A DNA stretch of 64,000 bases from Gammaproteobacteria bacterium (GCA_028293765.1 JAQGOG010000037.1:26818-90817); one strand, 5' to 3'. Numbered from the stretch's first letter, positions 1 through 9,147 are shown. Notes: generated by a model not told the origin, from the sequence alone. Program-made: numbers and translations.

Positions 1-294
1 GGCGCTCCAACTGCCAATCCCCGTGGTGTCCGGGGTAATATTGGGCGTGACGAACGTTCCGAAGGGAGTTGGGATGGCGTATCCGCCGGCAAAGGGTGCT
101 CCGCCGCGAGCCGTGTGGCATCCCCTGCAATCGCCCAGCGTCACGAGTTGACGCCCGCGCTCAATGGAATCGGCCGAAGGTGGGTATGCGGGTGGGGGCG
201 CCTCTCCGATCTCGCGATCCGCGGGAGTGAGCCGCCACAGGGTAAGCAGCGTCACCAGGAGAATTGCCGCGACCGCAAGCAGAAGCGTTCTCAT
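1..294 (-). CDS. Membrane-anchored cytochrome c, alcohol/gluconate dehydrogenase cytochrome-subunit type (3' end outside window)
   Basis: The 98 residues present begin at ATG 294 and run off the window edge. Residues 3-20 form a hydrophobic N-terminal signal or anchor. A haem c site CRGCH lies at residues 56-60, followed by GGYAIPTPFGTF and NITPDTTGIGSW. That pattern is typical of the first haem domain of the multi-haem cytochrome subunit of membrane dehydrogenases (AdhB/gluconate dehydrogenase cytochrome family), which passes electrons from a periplasmic dehydrogenase to quinone. The start overlaps the stop of the upstream cytochrome gene in an ATGA junction, so the two are probably co-translated. 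The number of further haem sites cannot be seen. Confidence 0.85.
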   Translation of the reverse strand, partial: MRTLLLAVAAILLVTLLTLWRLTPADREIGEAPPPAYPPSADSIERGRQLVTLGDCRGCHTARGGAPFAGGYAIPTPFGTFVTPNITPDTTGIGSWSA

Positions 295-1010
295 GGAGCT
301 TGACCAGCGTGAGGGATGCTGCCGCAATTGAGTGCTGGCGGATGCTCAAAAGTCTGTTCCGGCCCTGTCTCGTCGGGAACCGCTTGCCCGGCAAGCCATG
401 CGGTTGCTGCGTTCACATCGTCAGGGCGCATCCGCTGAACGATCTCGGCCATGCAGTCGGGTGCCAGGGCCGCGCGAGTACCGATGCGCCACGCGCCGAG
501 TTGCGCGATCAGGTAATCCTGTGAGACTCCGAGCAATCCGGGCACCGCGGGCGTCACGCCCAGCAGTCGCGTGCCATGGCAAGAGCGACATGGCGGAACG
601 TGAAGGGCTACGTCTCCTTCCGTAACCAGCAGACGCCCGCGTTCGAGGACGGCCGAGCTGACCTTGAGAGCCTGCGGCGGGGGATACGGCACACGTTGAG
701 TACCGAAGTATTCGGCTAGCTCGCGGAGATAGTTGTCGTTCTGCAGGTCCGCGAAATAGGTCATCAGCGGATACTGGCGACGGCCGTCGCGAAAATTGAG
801 CAGTTGGTTGAAGAGGTAGCCTGCCGGCTTACCGGCGATGCGTGGATAGTAGCCCTCGCGTGTTGCGCGTCCCTCCTTTCCGTGACAGGCGATGCACGGC
901 TGCACGCGTTGATCGATTGAGTCGAGCGGAGGCAGGGACGTATCGGCGGCGTGGGCGCACCCGAACGCGAACATCGCCGTTGAGATACATGCCAGCAAGG
1001 ATTTCGACAC
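291..1010 (-). CDS. Di-haem cytochrome c (cytochrome c4-like)
   Basis: A 239-residue periplasmic protein with a signal peptide ending near HAA at residues 20-22. Two haem c sites are visible, CIACH at 39-43 and CRSCH at 141-145, one in each half. The segment GYYPRIAGKPAGYLFNQLLNFRDGRR is the conserved stretch of the c4/c553 family. Such proteins carry electrons between membrane complexes and periplasmic oxidoreductases. The gene directly precedes, with an ATGA overlap, the membrane cytochrome at 294, so the pair likely serves one electron chain. Its 5' partner enzyme, if any, is not upstream, where a DUF885 gene lies. Confidence 0.88.
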   Translation of the reverse strand: MSKSLLACISTAMFAFGCAHAADTSLPPLDSIDQRVQPCIACHGKEGRATREGYYPRIAGKPAGYLFNQLLNFRDGRRQYPLMTYFADLQNDNYLRELAEYFGTQRVPYPPPQALKVSSAVLERGRLLVTEGDVALHVPPCRSCHGTRLLGVTPAVPGLLGVSQDYLIAQLGAWRIGTRAALAPDCMAEIVQRMRPDDVNAATAWLAGQAVPDETGPEQTFEHPPALNCGSIPHAGQAP

Positions 1011-1125
1011 GGGAGGTCTCCCGGCGGGATGACAGGATGAGCGCTCGGCTTAGGGCACGAGGCTCCATTCTATTCCGGCGCGGATCGTTGCGGTTGATTG
1101 TCTATCCCCTAGGGGGCAGAGCGCC

Positions 1126-1142
1126 ACCCTTGCCGCAAGGGT
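1126..1142. terminator. Inverted repeat after the DUF885 gene
   Basis: A perfect 7-bp dyad, ACCCTTG-CCG-CAAGGGT, lies just beyond the stop codon of the minus-strand gene ending at 1151. There is no T-run on either strand, so a classical intrinsic terminator is not proven. A second palindrome, CCCCTAGGGG, lies at 1106-1115. Confidence 0.4.
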
Positions 1143-1150
1143 CGCCCGCG

Positions 1151-2944
1151 TCAGTAGTTCGCCGCCGCGCGCACTTCGCTCGCGGGCTTGCCGAGATCGG
1201 CTAGCAGCTCGGCGGCGACGATCGCAAAGGGTGTCGTGCCGTACGAGAGCAGCCGGTCATGAAAATCGTGCAGCGAGGCGCGGTCGCCCATTTTCAACAG
1301 ATATTCCGCCAGCAGGTTCTCGAGTTGCAGGCGTCCGACCGTGTAGGCAATCACATAGCCGGGGTTGGCCGCCATCATGGCGACCGCCGCTTGCGCTGCT
1401 TCCCGCGTAAAGCCGGTTTGCGTGGTGAAGAAGTCCACCGCCTGAGCATAGGTCCATGTGCCGCTCGACAGGTTGGCGTCGACAATGGCCCGGGCGCCGC
1501 GCACCCGTTCCCAGCGAGCCGTGAAGAGGCGGCCGTCGAGATTGGCGCCGTACATCCCCAGCCGGACGAACATCTCCTCGCCATAGAACGCCCACCCTTC
1601 GGCAAAAGCGCTGCTGGACTGAATCTTGCGGATGAAGTCCGGATGGCGTTTCGCGATGGACAGCTGCAGGAAATGTCCCGGCAGCGCCTCGTGCGCCGCC
1701 GTCGACAGGATTCGATCATGATCGAAGTCCTCGTTCATATCCAACCGTGCGGCCGCATCCTCGAGCGACTTCGGGGGGGTGATGTAGTAATAACCGGTCG
1801 TCGAAGCGGCAAACAGGCGCGGCGGATTCATCGACGCGCCGGGGGAGACGGGTTGCAGGAAAGACGGTGTCTGCGTCACCTGCATCGTGCCGAGCCAGCT
1901 CGGGATGGTCACGACGTCGTGGTCCGTCATGAATTTGCGCAGCTCCGCAATGCGGTCGCGATAAAAGCCGATCAGGGCCGGGCCACCAGGGGCCATGCCG
2001 CCGCCGCTCGCCGCTCCGAAAGGCAGCGAAGCGCGCTTGGAGAGGGAGGTCAACCAGGCTTCTTCCGCCCAACCATGCGCGAGCTCGTCACGGCCCATCC
2101 GCTCAACGTCGCTTGCATTGAAAGGCAGCAGTTGCTCATCCCGCAGCATGCGGTCATAGGCCTCGCGGCCCATCACGTAGTTCTCGGGCCAGGAAGTCAC
2201 GTGCGCGTCGATGTAGCTCTTCGACTCCTGGATCGTCGCTACCACGGCGTCGCGCGCCTTCAGAAACCGCGCGAGCGCTTCGTCATCGGCGCTTAGTTGG
2301 CTCTTCGCGGCGTCCGTCAGCGCGCCCGCCAGAAAGTCGGGAGCGCCGGCGAGCTCTTTGCTGCCGGTGATGCCGTATAGATGACACGGCGTCGTGACGA
2401 GGCGCTGCGCCGCTACGATGTAGGCGGGCGCCTTGGAAAGGCGGCCGATGATATCGGCCCAGGCTTTGCTCAGGTCGGACGGCGTCGCGCCGTCCTGGCC
2501 GACGGTCGGGAGGTTCTGAAACTGCACGAATACGGCGCCGACGATGCTGTTGGCCGGCGCGCTGTAGTCCTTGCGATCGATCCGGTACACGAGGAGGGCA
2601 TTGCGTTGCGCGGTGAGCTGCGCGGCCAGCAGCTGCACGTCGTCGCGGTCCACGAGCGACGTGCCGGAGCCGAATCCAGCCGTGATCGCTCGAAGTTTCT
2701 TCTGCCACTGTTTGAGCTGCGCGATGTACGCGGCGCGATACGCCTCACTGGGTGTTTCGAGCTCGCCATCGTGCCCCGCAATGCCTGCTGCCGTAGCCTG
2801 CATGGGATACAGGCGCGCCGACTCGTAGGTCATCTCCCGGGCCAGGGTCACGAGGGTCTCGTGCGGTGAAGTCTCAGCGTGGCTCCTGTGGGGTATCAGG
2901 GCCAGAACTACCGCACCGATCAAGGAAATAGCCGAACCGCGCAT
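1151..2944 (-). CDS. DUF885 family periplasmic protein (putative metallopeptidase-like)
   Basis: A 597-residue protein with a clear signal peptide (cleavage likely after SHA, residues 21-23). The body matches the DUF885 family, including its diagnostic HEALPGH motif near residue 415, which resembles a zinc-peptidase helix. The nearby LDMNEDFDHDRIL and SSAFAEGWAFYGEEM segments are also family hallmarks. The exact reaction of DUF885 proteins is not established. It is probably secreted to the periplasm. It stands alone between a channel gene and a cytochrome pair, all on the minus strand. Length is normal for the family. Confidence 0.85.
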   Translation of the reverse strand: MRGSAISLIGAVVLALIPHRSHAETSPHETLVTLAREMTYESARLYPMQATAAGIAGHDGELETPSEAYRAAYIAQLKQWQKKLRAITAGFGSGTSLVDRDDVQLLAAQLTAQRNALLVYRIDRKDYSAPANSIVGAVFVQFQNLPTVGQDGATPSDLSKAWADIIGRLSKAPAYIVAAQRLVTTPCHLYGITGSKELAGAPDFLAGALTDAAKSQLSADDEALARFLKARDAVVATIQESKSYIDAHVTSWPENYVMGREAYDRMLRDEQLLPFNASDVERMGRDELAHGWAEEAWLTSLSKRASLPFGAASGGGMAPGGPALIGFYRDRIAELRKFMTDHDVVTIPSWLGTMQVTQTPSFLQPVSPGASMNPPRLFAASTTGYYYITPPKSLEDAAARLDMNEDFDHDRILSTAAHEALPGHFLQLSIAKRHPDFIRKIQSSSAFAEGWAFYGEEMFVRLGMYGANLDGRLFTARWERVRGARAIVDANLSSGTWTYAQAVDFFTTQTGFTREAAQAAVAMMAANPGYVIAYTVGRLQLENLLAEYLLKMGDRASLHDFHDRLLSYGTTPFAIVAAELLADLGKPASEVRAAANY

Positions 2945-3034
2945 GTAATACCCTCAGCAGCTGGACTCAGCTCGAGTCCCAGCCGCCAAGCCTAACGCAA
3001 ATCGCGTCTCGCGGGTTTCTCCGCTTAGCTCCCG

Positions 3035-3730
3035 CTACTGTGTGCCCGCCCGCAGTTGCAGGGTCACGATTCTGGCGAGCAGCGTTGCCGGAAACAGCTG
3101 CCCGATGACAGCTTCCAGATTCGACAGGCTGCGCGCCAGCGGATGTGTGGGCAAGAGGTCGCCATACCCGGTGGACGTGAGGGTCGTGAGACTGTAGTAG
3201 ACGAGACCTCGCCCCAGGACGAGGTAGTGTCCCGTGGCGTCAACACCCGAGATCGAGCCGGGAATCAGCGCCAGCACAATCTCGTAGAGCGCGGCGAACC
3301 ACAAGGCGATACACAGATAAAGCACGACCGCGCCCTGTATTCGGTGGTGTGTTACGTGGCCAGGTCCGAACACCGCGTTCCAGACGATCCAACCCAACGC
3401 CGCCATGAATACCAGCAGCGACCCGGATCCGAGACAGATCGTCAGGCTCGACGGAGCACCGATTCGCACAATGTTGGCGCTCACGGCGAGCGCGGACGAG
3501 AGGACAATAGCCGTAATCGCCACCCAATGTCGGGAAGCGATCAGGACGGCCGAGATCACGAGGAGAAACCAGACGACTATCAGCGTCGGAGCCTCGGGAA
3601 CACTTGACCGGGCGAGAGGCTCCCCGACGAAAACTTCCAAAGCAAGCAGCACGAGCAGCGCGGTCAGGATCGGATCGCGCCACCGTTCCTGCCAGCGCTC
3701 GTCAGGCAGTAACGCATCTTTGTACCGCAT
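3035..3730 (-). CDS. Two-pore-helix type potassium-like ion channel
   Basis: A 231-residue membrane protein with about five hydrophobic segments. The last two flank a pore loop with the selectivity-filter-like motif STGYGD around residues 190-195, typical of the Ion_trans_2 family (usual filter TVGYGD). No cytoplasmic RCK/TrkA domain follows, so gating is probably simple. The start is ATG at 3730. It sits 43 bp after the small secreted-protein gene on the same strand and may share its transcript. The call as a cation channel is firm at family level; potassium selectivity is inferred from the filter. Confidence 0.85.
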   Translation of the reverse strand: MRYKDALLPDERWQERWRDPILTALLVLLALEVFVGEPLARSSVPEAPTLIVVWFLLVISAVLIASRHWVAITAIVLSSALAVSANIVRIGAPSSLTICLGSGSLLVFMAALGWIVWNAVFGPGHVTHHRIQGAVVLYLCIALWFAALYEIVLALIPGSISGVDATGHYLVLGRGLVYYSLTTLTSTGYGDLLPTHPLARSLSNLEAVIGQLFPATLLARIVTLQLRAGTQ

Positions 3731-3772
3731 GCGGCCCCCCGCGGTCGCGTCTGCGGGCGAGTTCGCAATTCG

Positions 3773-4228
3773 TCACGGGCAAGCGGCTCGTGCGGCGGGC
3801 GCGCTTGGGACGACGGTACACTTTGCGTTGATGGCCACATACGCTTCGAACTCATCGCCCCGCTGGACAGGAAGCAACACTCTCCACGCCTGCGCAGGGT
3901 GGCGGGCGGCCCAATAAAGCGAGCCGATTCCGGCACGTGATATGTAGGTGCTCCACCTCTCTTCCGGCAGCGACGACCCGATCACGATGGCAATAGCTTG
4001 CGGCTCGTCCGAATCTTGCGGGCCCGTAGCCGGAGGCAAGTCCGTCCACTGCACGTTCTTCGGCTCGGGGGGGCCAAGATCGAGCGCCGCACGGCCGGGG
4101 ACGGGCGCGTCGAGCGCCGAAATCGCAGCAATCGTCATCGTACCGTGAGGCGCGTCGGCCGAATATGCCACGCCGACGGTCAGCAAGCAGACAGGGATCA
4201 GCAACAGCGTCGGAACGAATTTGCTCAC
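3773..4228 (-). CDS. Small secreted protein of unknown function
   Basis: About 151 residues, beginning at GTG 4228, chosen because AGGAGG lies just upstream; an in-frame GTG at 4243 is the alternative. The protein has a signal peptide (SKFVPTLLLIPVCLLTVGVAYSA) and a proline-rich linker. A soluble domain with WSTYISRAGIGSLYWAARHP follows, and a single cysteine lies near the C-terminus. I do not recognise the family. A copy of the window's repeated two-block element (4347-4381) lies about 140 bp upstream of the start, inside the dead 3' end of the neighbouring PQQ remnant. Confidence 0.72.
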   Translation of the reverse strand: MSKFVPTLLLIPVCLLTVGVAYSADAPHGTMTIAAISALDAPVPGRAALDLGPPEPKNVQWTDLPPATGPQDSDEPQAIAIVIGSSLPEERWSTYISRAGIGSLYWAARHPAQAWRVLLPVQRGDEFEAYVAINAKCTVVPSAPAARAACP

Positions 4229-4282
4229 GAGACCTCCTGGCACACGTGGACGAACACAACACGTTCCCCCACGTCGCTTCGA

Positions 4283-5392
4283 TCATTTAGGACTTCGCCT
4301 GGCACCAGGCACTGTCGGAAGTCTGACCACCGTCCGTAACAGCCGTGTTTCGTCTGTGAGCGAGCCGCATTTCAATCGAAATAGTCGCGTGGTGTCAGTT
4401 CGCTCTCGCACGCTCATGAGGTCAGGATTTACTCCGACGCCGCGCGCGTCTCCTTGCGCAGGCTTGGCGGCCCACAACGGCGGCACCGGAGACGGGCACG
4501 TCTGAGGATTTCCGCCACGGGCGGTCCTCCCGATCAGGGGCGACGCACCGCGGTTGAGCGCCAGGCGCTGCACCACCTGCCCGGTGGCGCGATCCAGCAC
4601 CAGGAAATCTCCCGCCCTGTCCCCGATCGCCACCAGAGGGCGTGTCTGTCCGTCCACCTGGCCCTCGAACAGGACGGGAATCATCGCCGGATCGTCGTCG
4701 TGAGAGTCGTTCTGCAGGATCTTGTAGTACCACTTGATCCTGGGTTGCGGGCCCGAGATGTCCAAGGCGACGACCGAGTCGGTATAAAGATTCTCGCCCT
4801 CTCTGCCCTTGAGGACCATGTCGGGACCGGGATTGCCGGGGGCCACGAACAAGCTGTCGCTGCCCTGGTCGACGGCCAATCCGCTCCAGACGGCCCCGCC
4901 GCCGTGCTGCCAGGAATTGCCGGGCCAGGTTTCGTGTCCGGGCTGCCCGGGGCCGGGAATAGCCTGCCAGTCCCACAGGCGTCGGCCGTCCTTGATGCTG
5001 AAGGCGCTGACGAGCCCGAGGGTGCCGTTATCGCCGCCTCCGGTGCCGAGGATGAGCTGGTTTTTGTAGACGTAAGCAGCCATCGAGTAAAAGCTGATAC
5101 TGGTTCTCCAGGCCATGCCCAGCGCAGTGATATTGGTCTTGTCGATCTGCGTCAGTTGTGTGTATCGGTTTCCGGAATAGGTCTTCGCCGGCAGGACCCA
5201 ATTGGCATCATCGTGCACAGCCTCGAGCAAAGTTTCCGCGGCCGGGAAGCTTGCCGCGCGCGCGGCGATTTGCTCCGTCGATGCAGTTACGGGCATAAAC
5301 AATGCCGATAGCGTGACGACGATGAGGATCAGTAGCGCGAGTACCCCGAAGGTCTGGGGACGCCGCAGGGCCACGCGGATGAACGACAACAT
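4283..5392 (-). pseudogene. Decayed PQQ-dependent dehydrogenase with an RND-like N-terminus
   Basis: The open frame from ATG 5392 encodes about 369 residues. The first 35 (MLSFIRVALRRPQTFGVLAL and following) resemble the start of an RND pump, such as the one encoded at 9774. After that comes a PQQ beta-propeller: WVLPAKTYSGNRYTQLTQI, then NSWQHGGGAVWSG, NPGPDM and GENLYTDSVVALD. Compared with the intact paralogue at 54766-56856, roughly 100 residues with the vicinal cysteines are missing near residue 80. The HDVWDYD active-site motif is replaced by SHDDDPAM, and homology stops near WAAKPAQGD with the last blades absent. The final 45 residues are unrelated. Most likely non-functional. Confidence 0.75.
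4347..4381 (-). promoter_or_regulatory. Two-block operator-like element, copy G
   Basis: On the minus strand it reads TTTCG-AT-TGAAAT, 18 nt, then GAAAC. It points toward the secreted-protein gene starting at 4228. It lies in the non-homologous tail of the PQQ-dehydrogenase remnant, suggesting that this stretch is really the promoter region of the next gene. The function is inferred from recurrence in the window. Confidence 0.5.
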
Positions 5393-5437
5393 GGGGGCAG
5401 ATCTCCTGCAGCGCACTGGACGGGTTGACGATCGCTT

Positions 5438-5677
5438 CTAACCCAGCGCTATGACGGCGGTGGTTATTCCAAAAAAGAACGCCATCCCGATGGCGATGAT
5501 CCAGAGCGGATTGCGGAGGTCGTTGGGAGCCGCGGCTAAGTCGTCATTTGCGGCCGCGTGAGCCGCTGCAGTCGCCGGTACGGCAACTGTCGTCGCCCGT
5601 GCGGCAGAGCCGGTTGGCGGGGCAGTGGAGGAACCCTGTAAGGTGGACGGCCGGTGGTCGGCAGGTAATGAACTCAT
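5438..5677 (-). CDS. Small single-span membrane protein
   Basis: A 79-residue protein from ATG 5677, with a GAGG-type ribosome site next to it. The first 50 residues are Ala/Pro/Thr-rich and low in complexity. Residues 57-78 (LWIIAIGMAFFFGITTAVIALG) form one membrane span at the very C-terminus, a tail-anchored layout. It lies 45 bp before the PQQ remnant on the same strand, so it was probably its operon partner. A copy of the two-block element (5759-5792) lies about 103 bp upstream. Function unknown. Confidence 0.6.
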   Translation of the reverse strand: MSSLPADHRPSTLQGSSTAPPTGSAARATTVAVPATAAAHAAANDDLAAAPNDLRNPLWIIAIGMAFFFGITTAVIALG

Positions 5678-5750
5678 CGCCTCGCTCCCCGTTCGCGTCC
5701 GGCGAGCGCAATTGCCGCCGGTGTCAGGAGTAGCGTGGTGGGGAAGGGTT

Positions 5751-5770
5751 GCGCCGCGATTTCGCGGCGC
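5751..5770. terminator. Perfect hairpin after the signalling operon
   Basis: GCGCCGCG-ATTT-CGCGGCGC is an 8-bp perfect stem with a 4-nt loop, 47 bp beyond the stop of the OmpR-type regulator gene. No T-run follows. The loop and the edge of the stem also contain the second block (GAAAT) of two-block element copy F, so the same DNA may act as both hairpin and operator. Confidence 0.5.
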
Positions 5771-5792
5771 CCGGCGAGTGTTTCAGCTGCAA
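5759..5792 (-). promoter_or_regulatory. Two-block operator-like element, copy F
   Basis: On the minus strand: TTGCA-GC-TGAAAC, 17 nt, GAAATCG. It is about 103 bp upstream of the start of the 79-residue membrane-protein gene. Spacing and orientation match the other copies. Confidence 0.55.
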
Positions 5793-5816
5793 TTCACCGG
5801 CAACGCGGCCGCGTTT

Positions 5817-6548
5817 TCAATACAGGATTTCGACGGGAGATTTGAAGAGGTAGCCCACACCGCGTTCAGTGACGATGTACTGGGGCTGCGAGGCATCCGG
5901 TTCGATCTTGCGCCGCAGCCGGAGCACCTGCACGTCGATCGCGCGGTCGTAAACCTCGTTGTCGTAGACGCGGCTCGCCTCGAGGAGCTGGTCCCGGGTG
6001 AGGATTCTCTCCGGGGCAGCGAGCAGCGCGGCGAGCAAGTTGAACTCGCGGGTCGTCAATTCGATGTTCTCTCCGTCGCGGCGCTTGAGGCGCCGCGTTC
6101 GCAGATTCAGCTCGAATTCGGCGAACCGGTAGGCGCGAATTTCCCGCTGTCGCGCCTGCGCCAGAGCCGTGCTCTTCGTTCGTCGCAGCACTGTCCGGAT
6201 ACGCGCCAGCAGCTCGCGCGGACTGAAAGGCTTGGTCAGATAATCGTCGGCGCCGAGCTCGAGTCCCATCACGCGGTCGGCCTCGTCGCGCACGCCGGTG
6301 AGCATGACAATGGGTATCGCCGAGCTGTTGCGCAGCGTCCGGGCGATCGCCATGCCGTCCTCGCCGGCAAGACGCAAGTCGAGGACGACGAGATCGATCG
6401 CCTCGTCCGCGAGAATCTGCGACATCTGCGTGCCGCTCGATGCCACGCTGACGCGCAGCGCGTTCTCCGTGAGGTATTCCTCTAACAATTCACGGATCTG
6501 CGGGTCGTCGTCCACGACCAGGATGTGGGGCTGAACTATCTCCGGCAT
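5817..6548 (-). CDS. OmpR-family response regulator
   Basis: 243 residues from ATG 6548. A GTG at 6593 is in frame but would overlap the kinase stop and add a non-conserved tail. The receiver domain spans residues 7-120, with acidic residues DDD at 13-15, phospho-acceptor Asp57 in VVLDLRL and the conserved Lys in TKPFSPREL. A winged-helix domain of OmpR/PhoB type follows, with IDVQVLRLRRKIE and ending in ERGVGYLFKSP. It is the last gene of a three-gene operon after a hybrid kinase and a receiver protein, and is the likely output regulator. The DNA-binding half closely resembles that of the orphan regulator at 43401-44150. Confidence 0.92.
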   Translation of the reverse strand: MPEIVQPHILVVDDDPQIRELLEEYLTENALRVSVASSGTQMSQILADEAIDLVVLDLRLAGEDGMAIARTLRNSSAIPIVMLTGVRDEADRVMGLELGADDYLTKPFSPRELLARIRTVLRRTKSTALAQARQREIRAYRFAEFELNLRTRRLKRRDGENIELTTREFNLLAALLAAPERILTRDQLLEASRVYDNEVYDRAIDVQVLRLRRKIEPDASQPQYIVTERGVGYLFKSPVEILY

Positions 6549-6586
6549 GCCTGCTTGCCTCGATCGCCGCGCGCTCGTAAGGTAAT

Positions 6587-9130
6587 TTAGCACGGAATCG
6601 AGTGAACCGGTGCCGTCAGCACTCGCGCGAGCGCCTCGGCGAGGTCGCGGCGCTGAAGTGGCTTGCGCAACACCTCATTTACGCCGATAGCCGCCGCTCG
6701 CTTCGCGAGCTGCGGGCCACCGTGGCCGCTCATGAGGATGATCGGGACGTCGGGCCGAATCCTCCGGATGTCGCTCGCGAGCTCCGTGCCGATGAGATCC
6801 GGCATCGCTTCATCGGTGAGGATGAGATCGAAGCGCTCCGGCTCGGCTCGCAACGCCTGTAGGGCCGCGCTACTCGATTCGAAGCCCACGGGCTCGTAGC
6901 CGAGCTCTGCGAGCGTTTCCTCGGCGAGCGCCACGAGCGAGCTCTCGTCATCGACGATCATCACCGTTTCGCCACCGCCGCGGGGCAGCTCGCGCGCCGC
7001 TGCGACGAAAGGTCTTCCTGTTTCGCCCGCGACCGGCAGCCAGATCTCGAACGTCGTCCCTTCTCCCGGCTGCGTCGTAACGTCTATCGCACCCCCAAGC
7101 TCGGTCACGATGCCGTGCACGAGCGACAAGCCGAGTCCGGTGCCTGCGCCGACACCCTTGGTGGTGAAGAATGGATCGAACATGCGCTCCAACACCGCAG
7201 GCGGGATGCCGGTGCCGGTATCGATCACGGCGAGTCGCACATATGACCCCGGGGTCACAGAGCCCCGCGAAAATGTTTTGCCTTCGCTCAACTCGACGCA
7301 TTCGAGAACTACACTGAGTACGCCACCGTGCGCCATTGCGTGCAGGGCGTTGGTACCCAGATTCATCATAACCTGGTGCAGGTGCGTCGCGTCCCCGATC
7401 ACCGCCGCATTGCCTGCTTCGAGTGTTCTCTCCAGGCGTATTCCCGGGGGCAGCGAGGCTGCGAGCAGCTCGAGCGTTTCCTCGATGACGGACTGGACGT
7501 TCATTGGGACTCGCTCACCGAGCCCACTGCGGCTGAAACCGAGAATGCGGTCGACGAGCGCCTTGGCGCGCTCGGCCGCGTGCATGACATTGTCCAGGTA
7601 GCGCCGCAAGGTGCTGCCTGGCGCGGATTGCTGGTGCGCAAGCTCGCCGTACCCGAGGATCGCCCCGAGGATGTTGTTGAAGTCATGGGCGATGCCGCCT
7701 GCGAGCGTCCCGATCGCCTCCATCTTCTGCGACTGCCGCAGCTGCGCCTCGAGGTGGTCCTTGTCGATCTGGGCCTGCTTTTGCGCGGTGATTTCGATTG
7801 CCGAGCCGACGAATCGATACGGCTTACCGGTCGAGTCGCGTAGAAAACGCCCGCGTGCGAGCAGCCAACCCCAGGTGCCGCCAGGCTGGCGTACACGGTA
7901 TTCGCACTCATAGCGCGGCGTATGTCCCTCGAAATGCTCTCTAACTGCCGCTTCGCGGCGCGGCACGTCGTCGGGATGGATGACGATCGCCGCCATCCAC
8001 GCCGTGCGTGTGGTGATCGCACTGTCCTGGGTGATGCCTGTCAGTATTTTCATCTTCGGCGAGAGGAACAGGCGATCCGTCGCGACGTCCCAGTCCCAAT
8101 GCCCCTCGTTTGCGCCTTCCATTGCGAGCGCATAGCGTTCCTCGCTTTCACGCAGGGCACGCTCGCCCGCCTCGACACGTCGTAATTGGCGCAACAGAGC
8201 CACTATAGTCAACGCTCCCAGCAGGGTGATGATCAGCGTTCGCAGGCCGAGGCGGATTGCTTCGTCGCGCCACGGCCGCAACGCGACGGCCTCCTCGCGA
8301 GTGACCGCCAGCGCCAGGTTAGTATCCCTGACGCGTGCAACGGCGATGAAGTGGCGCTTCCCGTCGATTGGACTCTCGAGCGGAGTTTCCGGTGCATTCG
8401 ATTGGGCAGCGAGCTCGGGGAATCTCTGCCCCACCGCCGCGGGGGTCGGCGGGTTACGTACGAGCAGGGTCCCATCCGCGCGCAGCAGGTGGATCGCGCT
8501 CCCTCGACCGAGGTTGACGGCTCCATAGAACTGTTTGAGATCCTCCAGGTCGACGATTGCAGTGATAACGCCCGCGAATTCGCCTTTATCGTCGTCGAGC
8601 CGGCGCGAGAGGATTACCCCGGCGCGATTTTCGGAGCGAGTGATCAGCGGCTCGCTCATAAACAGCCCAGTCGCGGTGCGGTCCCGCTGAGCGATGAAAT
8701 ATGACCGGTCGGAGACGTCGAGATTGGGCGGTGACGATCCGCGCGACCGGTGGCGCTGAATCCCCTGCGCGTCGACGATCGTGATCAAGCGTACCTGCCG
8801 CACTCCCGCCGTGCGGCTAGCAAGAACGTCGTCGAGACGCTCCGGGGCGATCTTGTGGCTGTCGTTTACATACCAGCGCGCCGTATCGCGAAGCAGAAGG
8901 TCGACGGCTTGCCACGTCCATGCAGTTTGCTCGGCGAGCGCTTTTGCCACGTTGCCAGTCTCGCGATTGGTCGCAGCGATCGCAGTGTGATACGCGCGCC
9001 AGGCGTCGTAAACCGACGAGCCCGCAAACGCGAGGATGGCGAAAACGCCGAGCACGACTACTCCAAGTGCCAGACGCTTGAACCGGACGCAACCGGTCTG
9101 GGGTAATGCAGGCTCGTTCGCGGACGACAT
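6587..9130 (-). CDS. Hybrid sensor histidine kinase (Cache, PAS, HisKA, HATPase, receiver)
   Basis: 847 residues from ATG 9130; an in-frame extension to 9454 lacks conserved sequence. An N-terminal transmembrane helix and a second one near residue 315 flank a periplasmic double-Cache sensor with the DRSYF motif typical of ligand-binding Cache domains. A PAS domain follows (YALAMEGANEGHWDWDV). The histidine box GGIAHDFNNILGAILGYGEL, an ATPase domain with DTGTGIPPAVLERMFDPFFTTK and GTGLGLSLVHGI, and a C-terminal receiver (LILTDEAMPDLIG) complete it. The ligand is unknown. It sits between a receiver-only gene and an OmpR-type regulator, forming a probable phosphorelay. Confidence 0.92.
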   Translation of the reverse strand: MSSANEPALPQTGCVRFKRLALGVVVLGVFAILAFAGSSVYDAWRAYHTAIAATNRETGNVAKALAEQTAWTWQAVDLLLRDTARWYVNDSHKIAPERLDDVLASRTAGVRQVRLITIVDAQGIQRHRSRGSSPPNLDVSDRSYFIAQRDRTATGLFMSEPLITRSENRAGVILSRRLDDDKGEFAGVITAIVDLEDLKQFYGAVNLGRGSAIHLLRADGTLLVRNPPTPAAVGQRFPELAAQSNAPETPLESPIDGKRHFIAVARVRDTNLALAVTREEAVALRPWRDEAIRLGLRTLIITLLGALTIVALLRQLRRVEAGERALRESEERYALAMEGANEGHWDWDVATDRLFLSPKMKILTGITQDSAITTRTAWMAAIVIHPDDVPRREAAVREHFEGHTPRYECEYRVRQPGGTWGWLLARGRFLRDSTGKPYRFVGSAIEITAQKQAQIDKDHLEAQLRQSQKMEAIGTLAGGIAHDFNNILGAILGYGELAHQQSAPGSTLRRYLDNVMHAAERAKALVDRILGFSRSGLGERVPMNVQSVIEETLELLAASLPPGIRLERTLEAGNAAVIGDATHLHQVMMNLGTNALHAMAHGGVLSVVLECVELSEGKTFSRGSVTPGSYVRLAVIDTGTGIPPAVLERMFDPFFTTKGVGAGTGLGLSLVHGIVTELGGAIDVTTQPGEGTTFEIWLPVAGETGRPFVAAARELPRGGGETVMIVDDESSLVALAEETLAELGYEPVGFESSSAALQALRAEPERFDLILTDEAMPDLIGTELASDIRRIRPDVPIILMSGHGGPQLAKRAAAIGVNEVLRKPLQRRDLAEALARVLTAPVHSIPC

Positions 9131-9147
9131 TCGTTGCCCCCGTGGGA

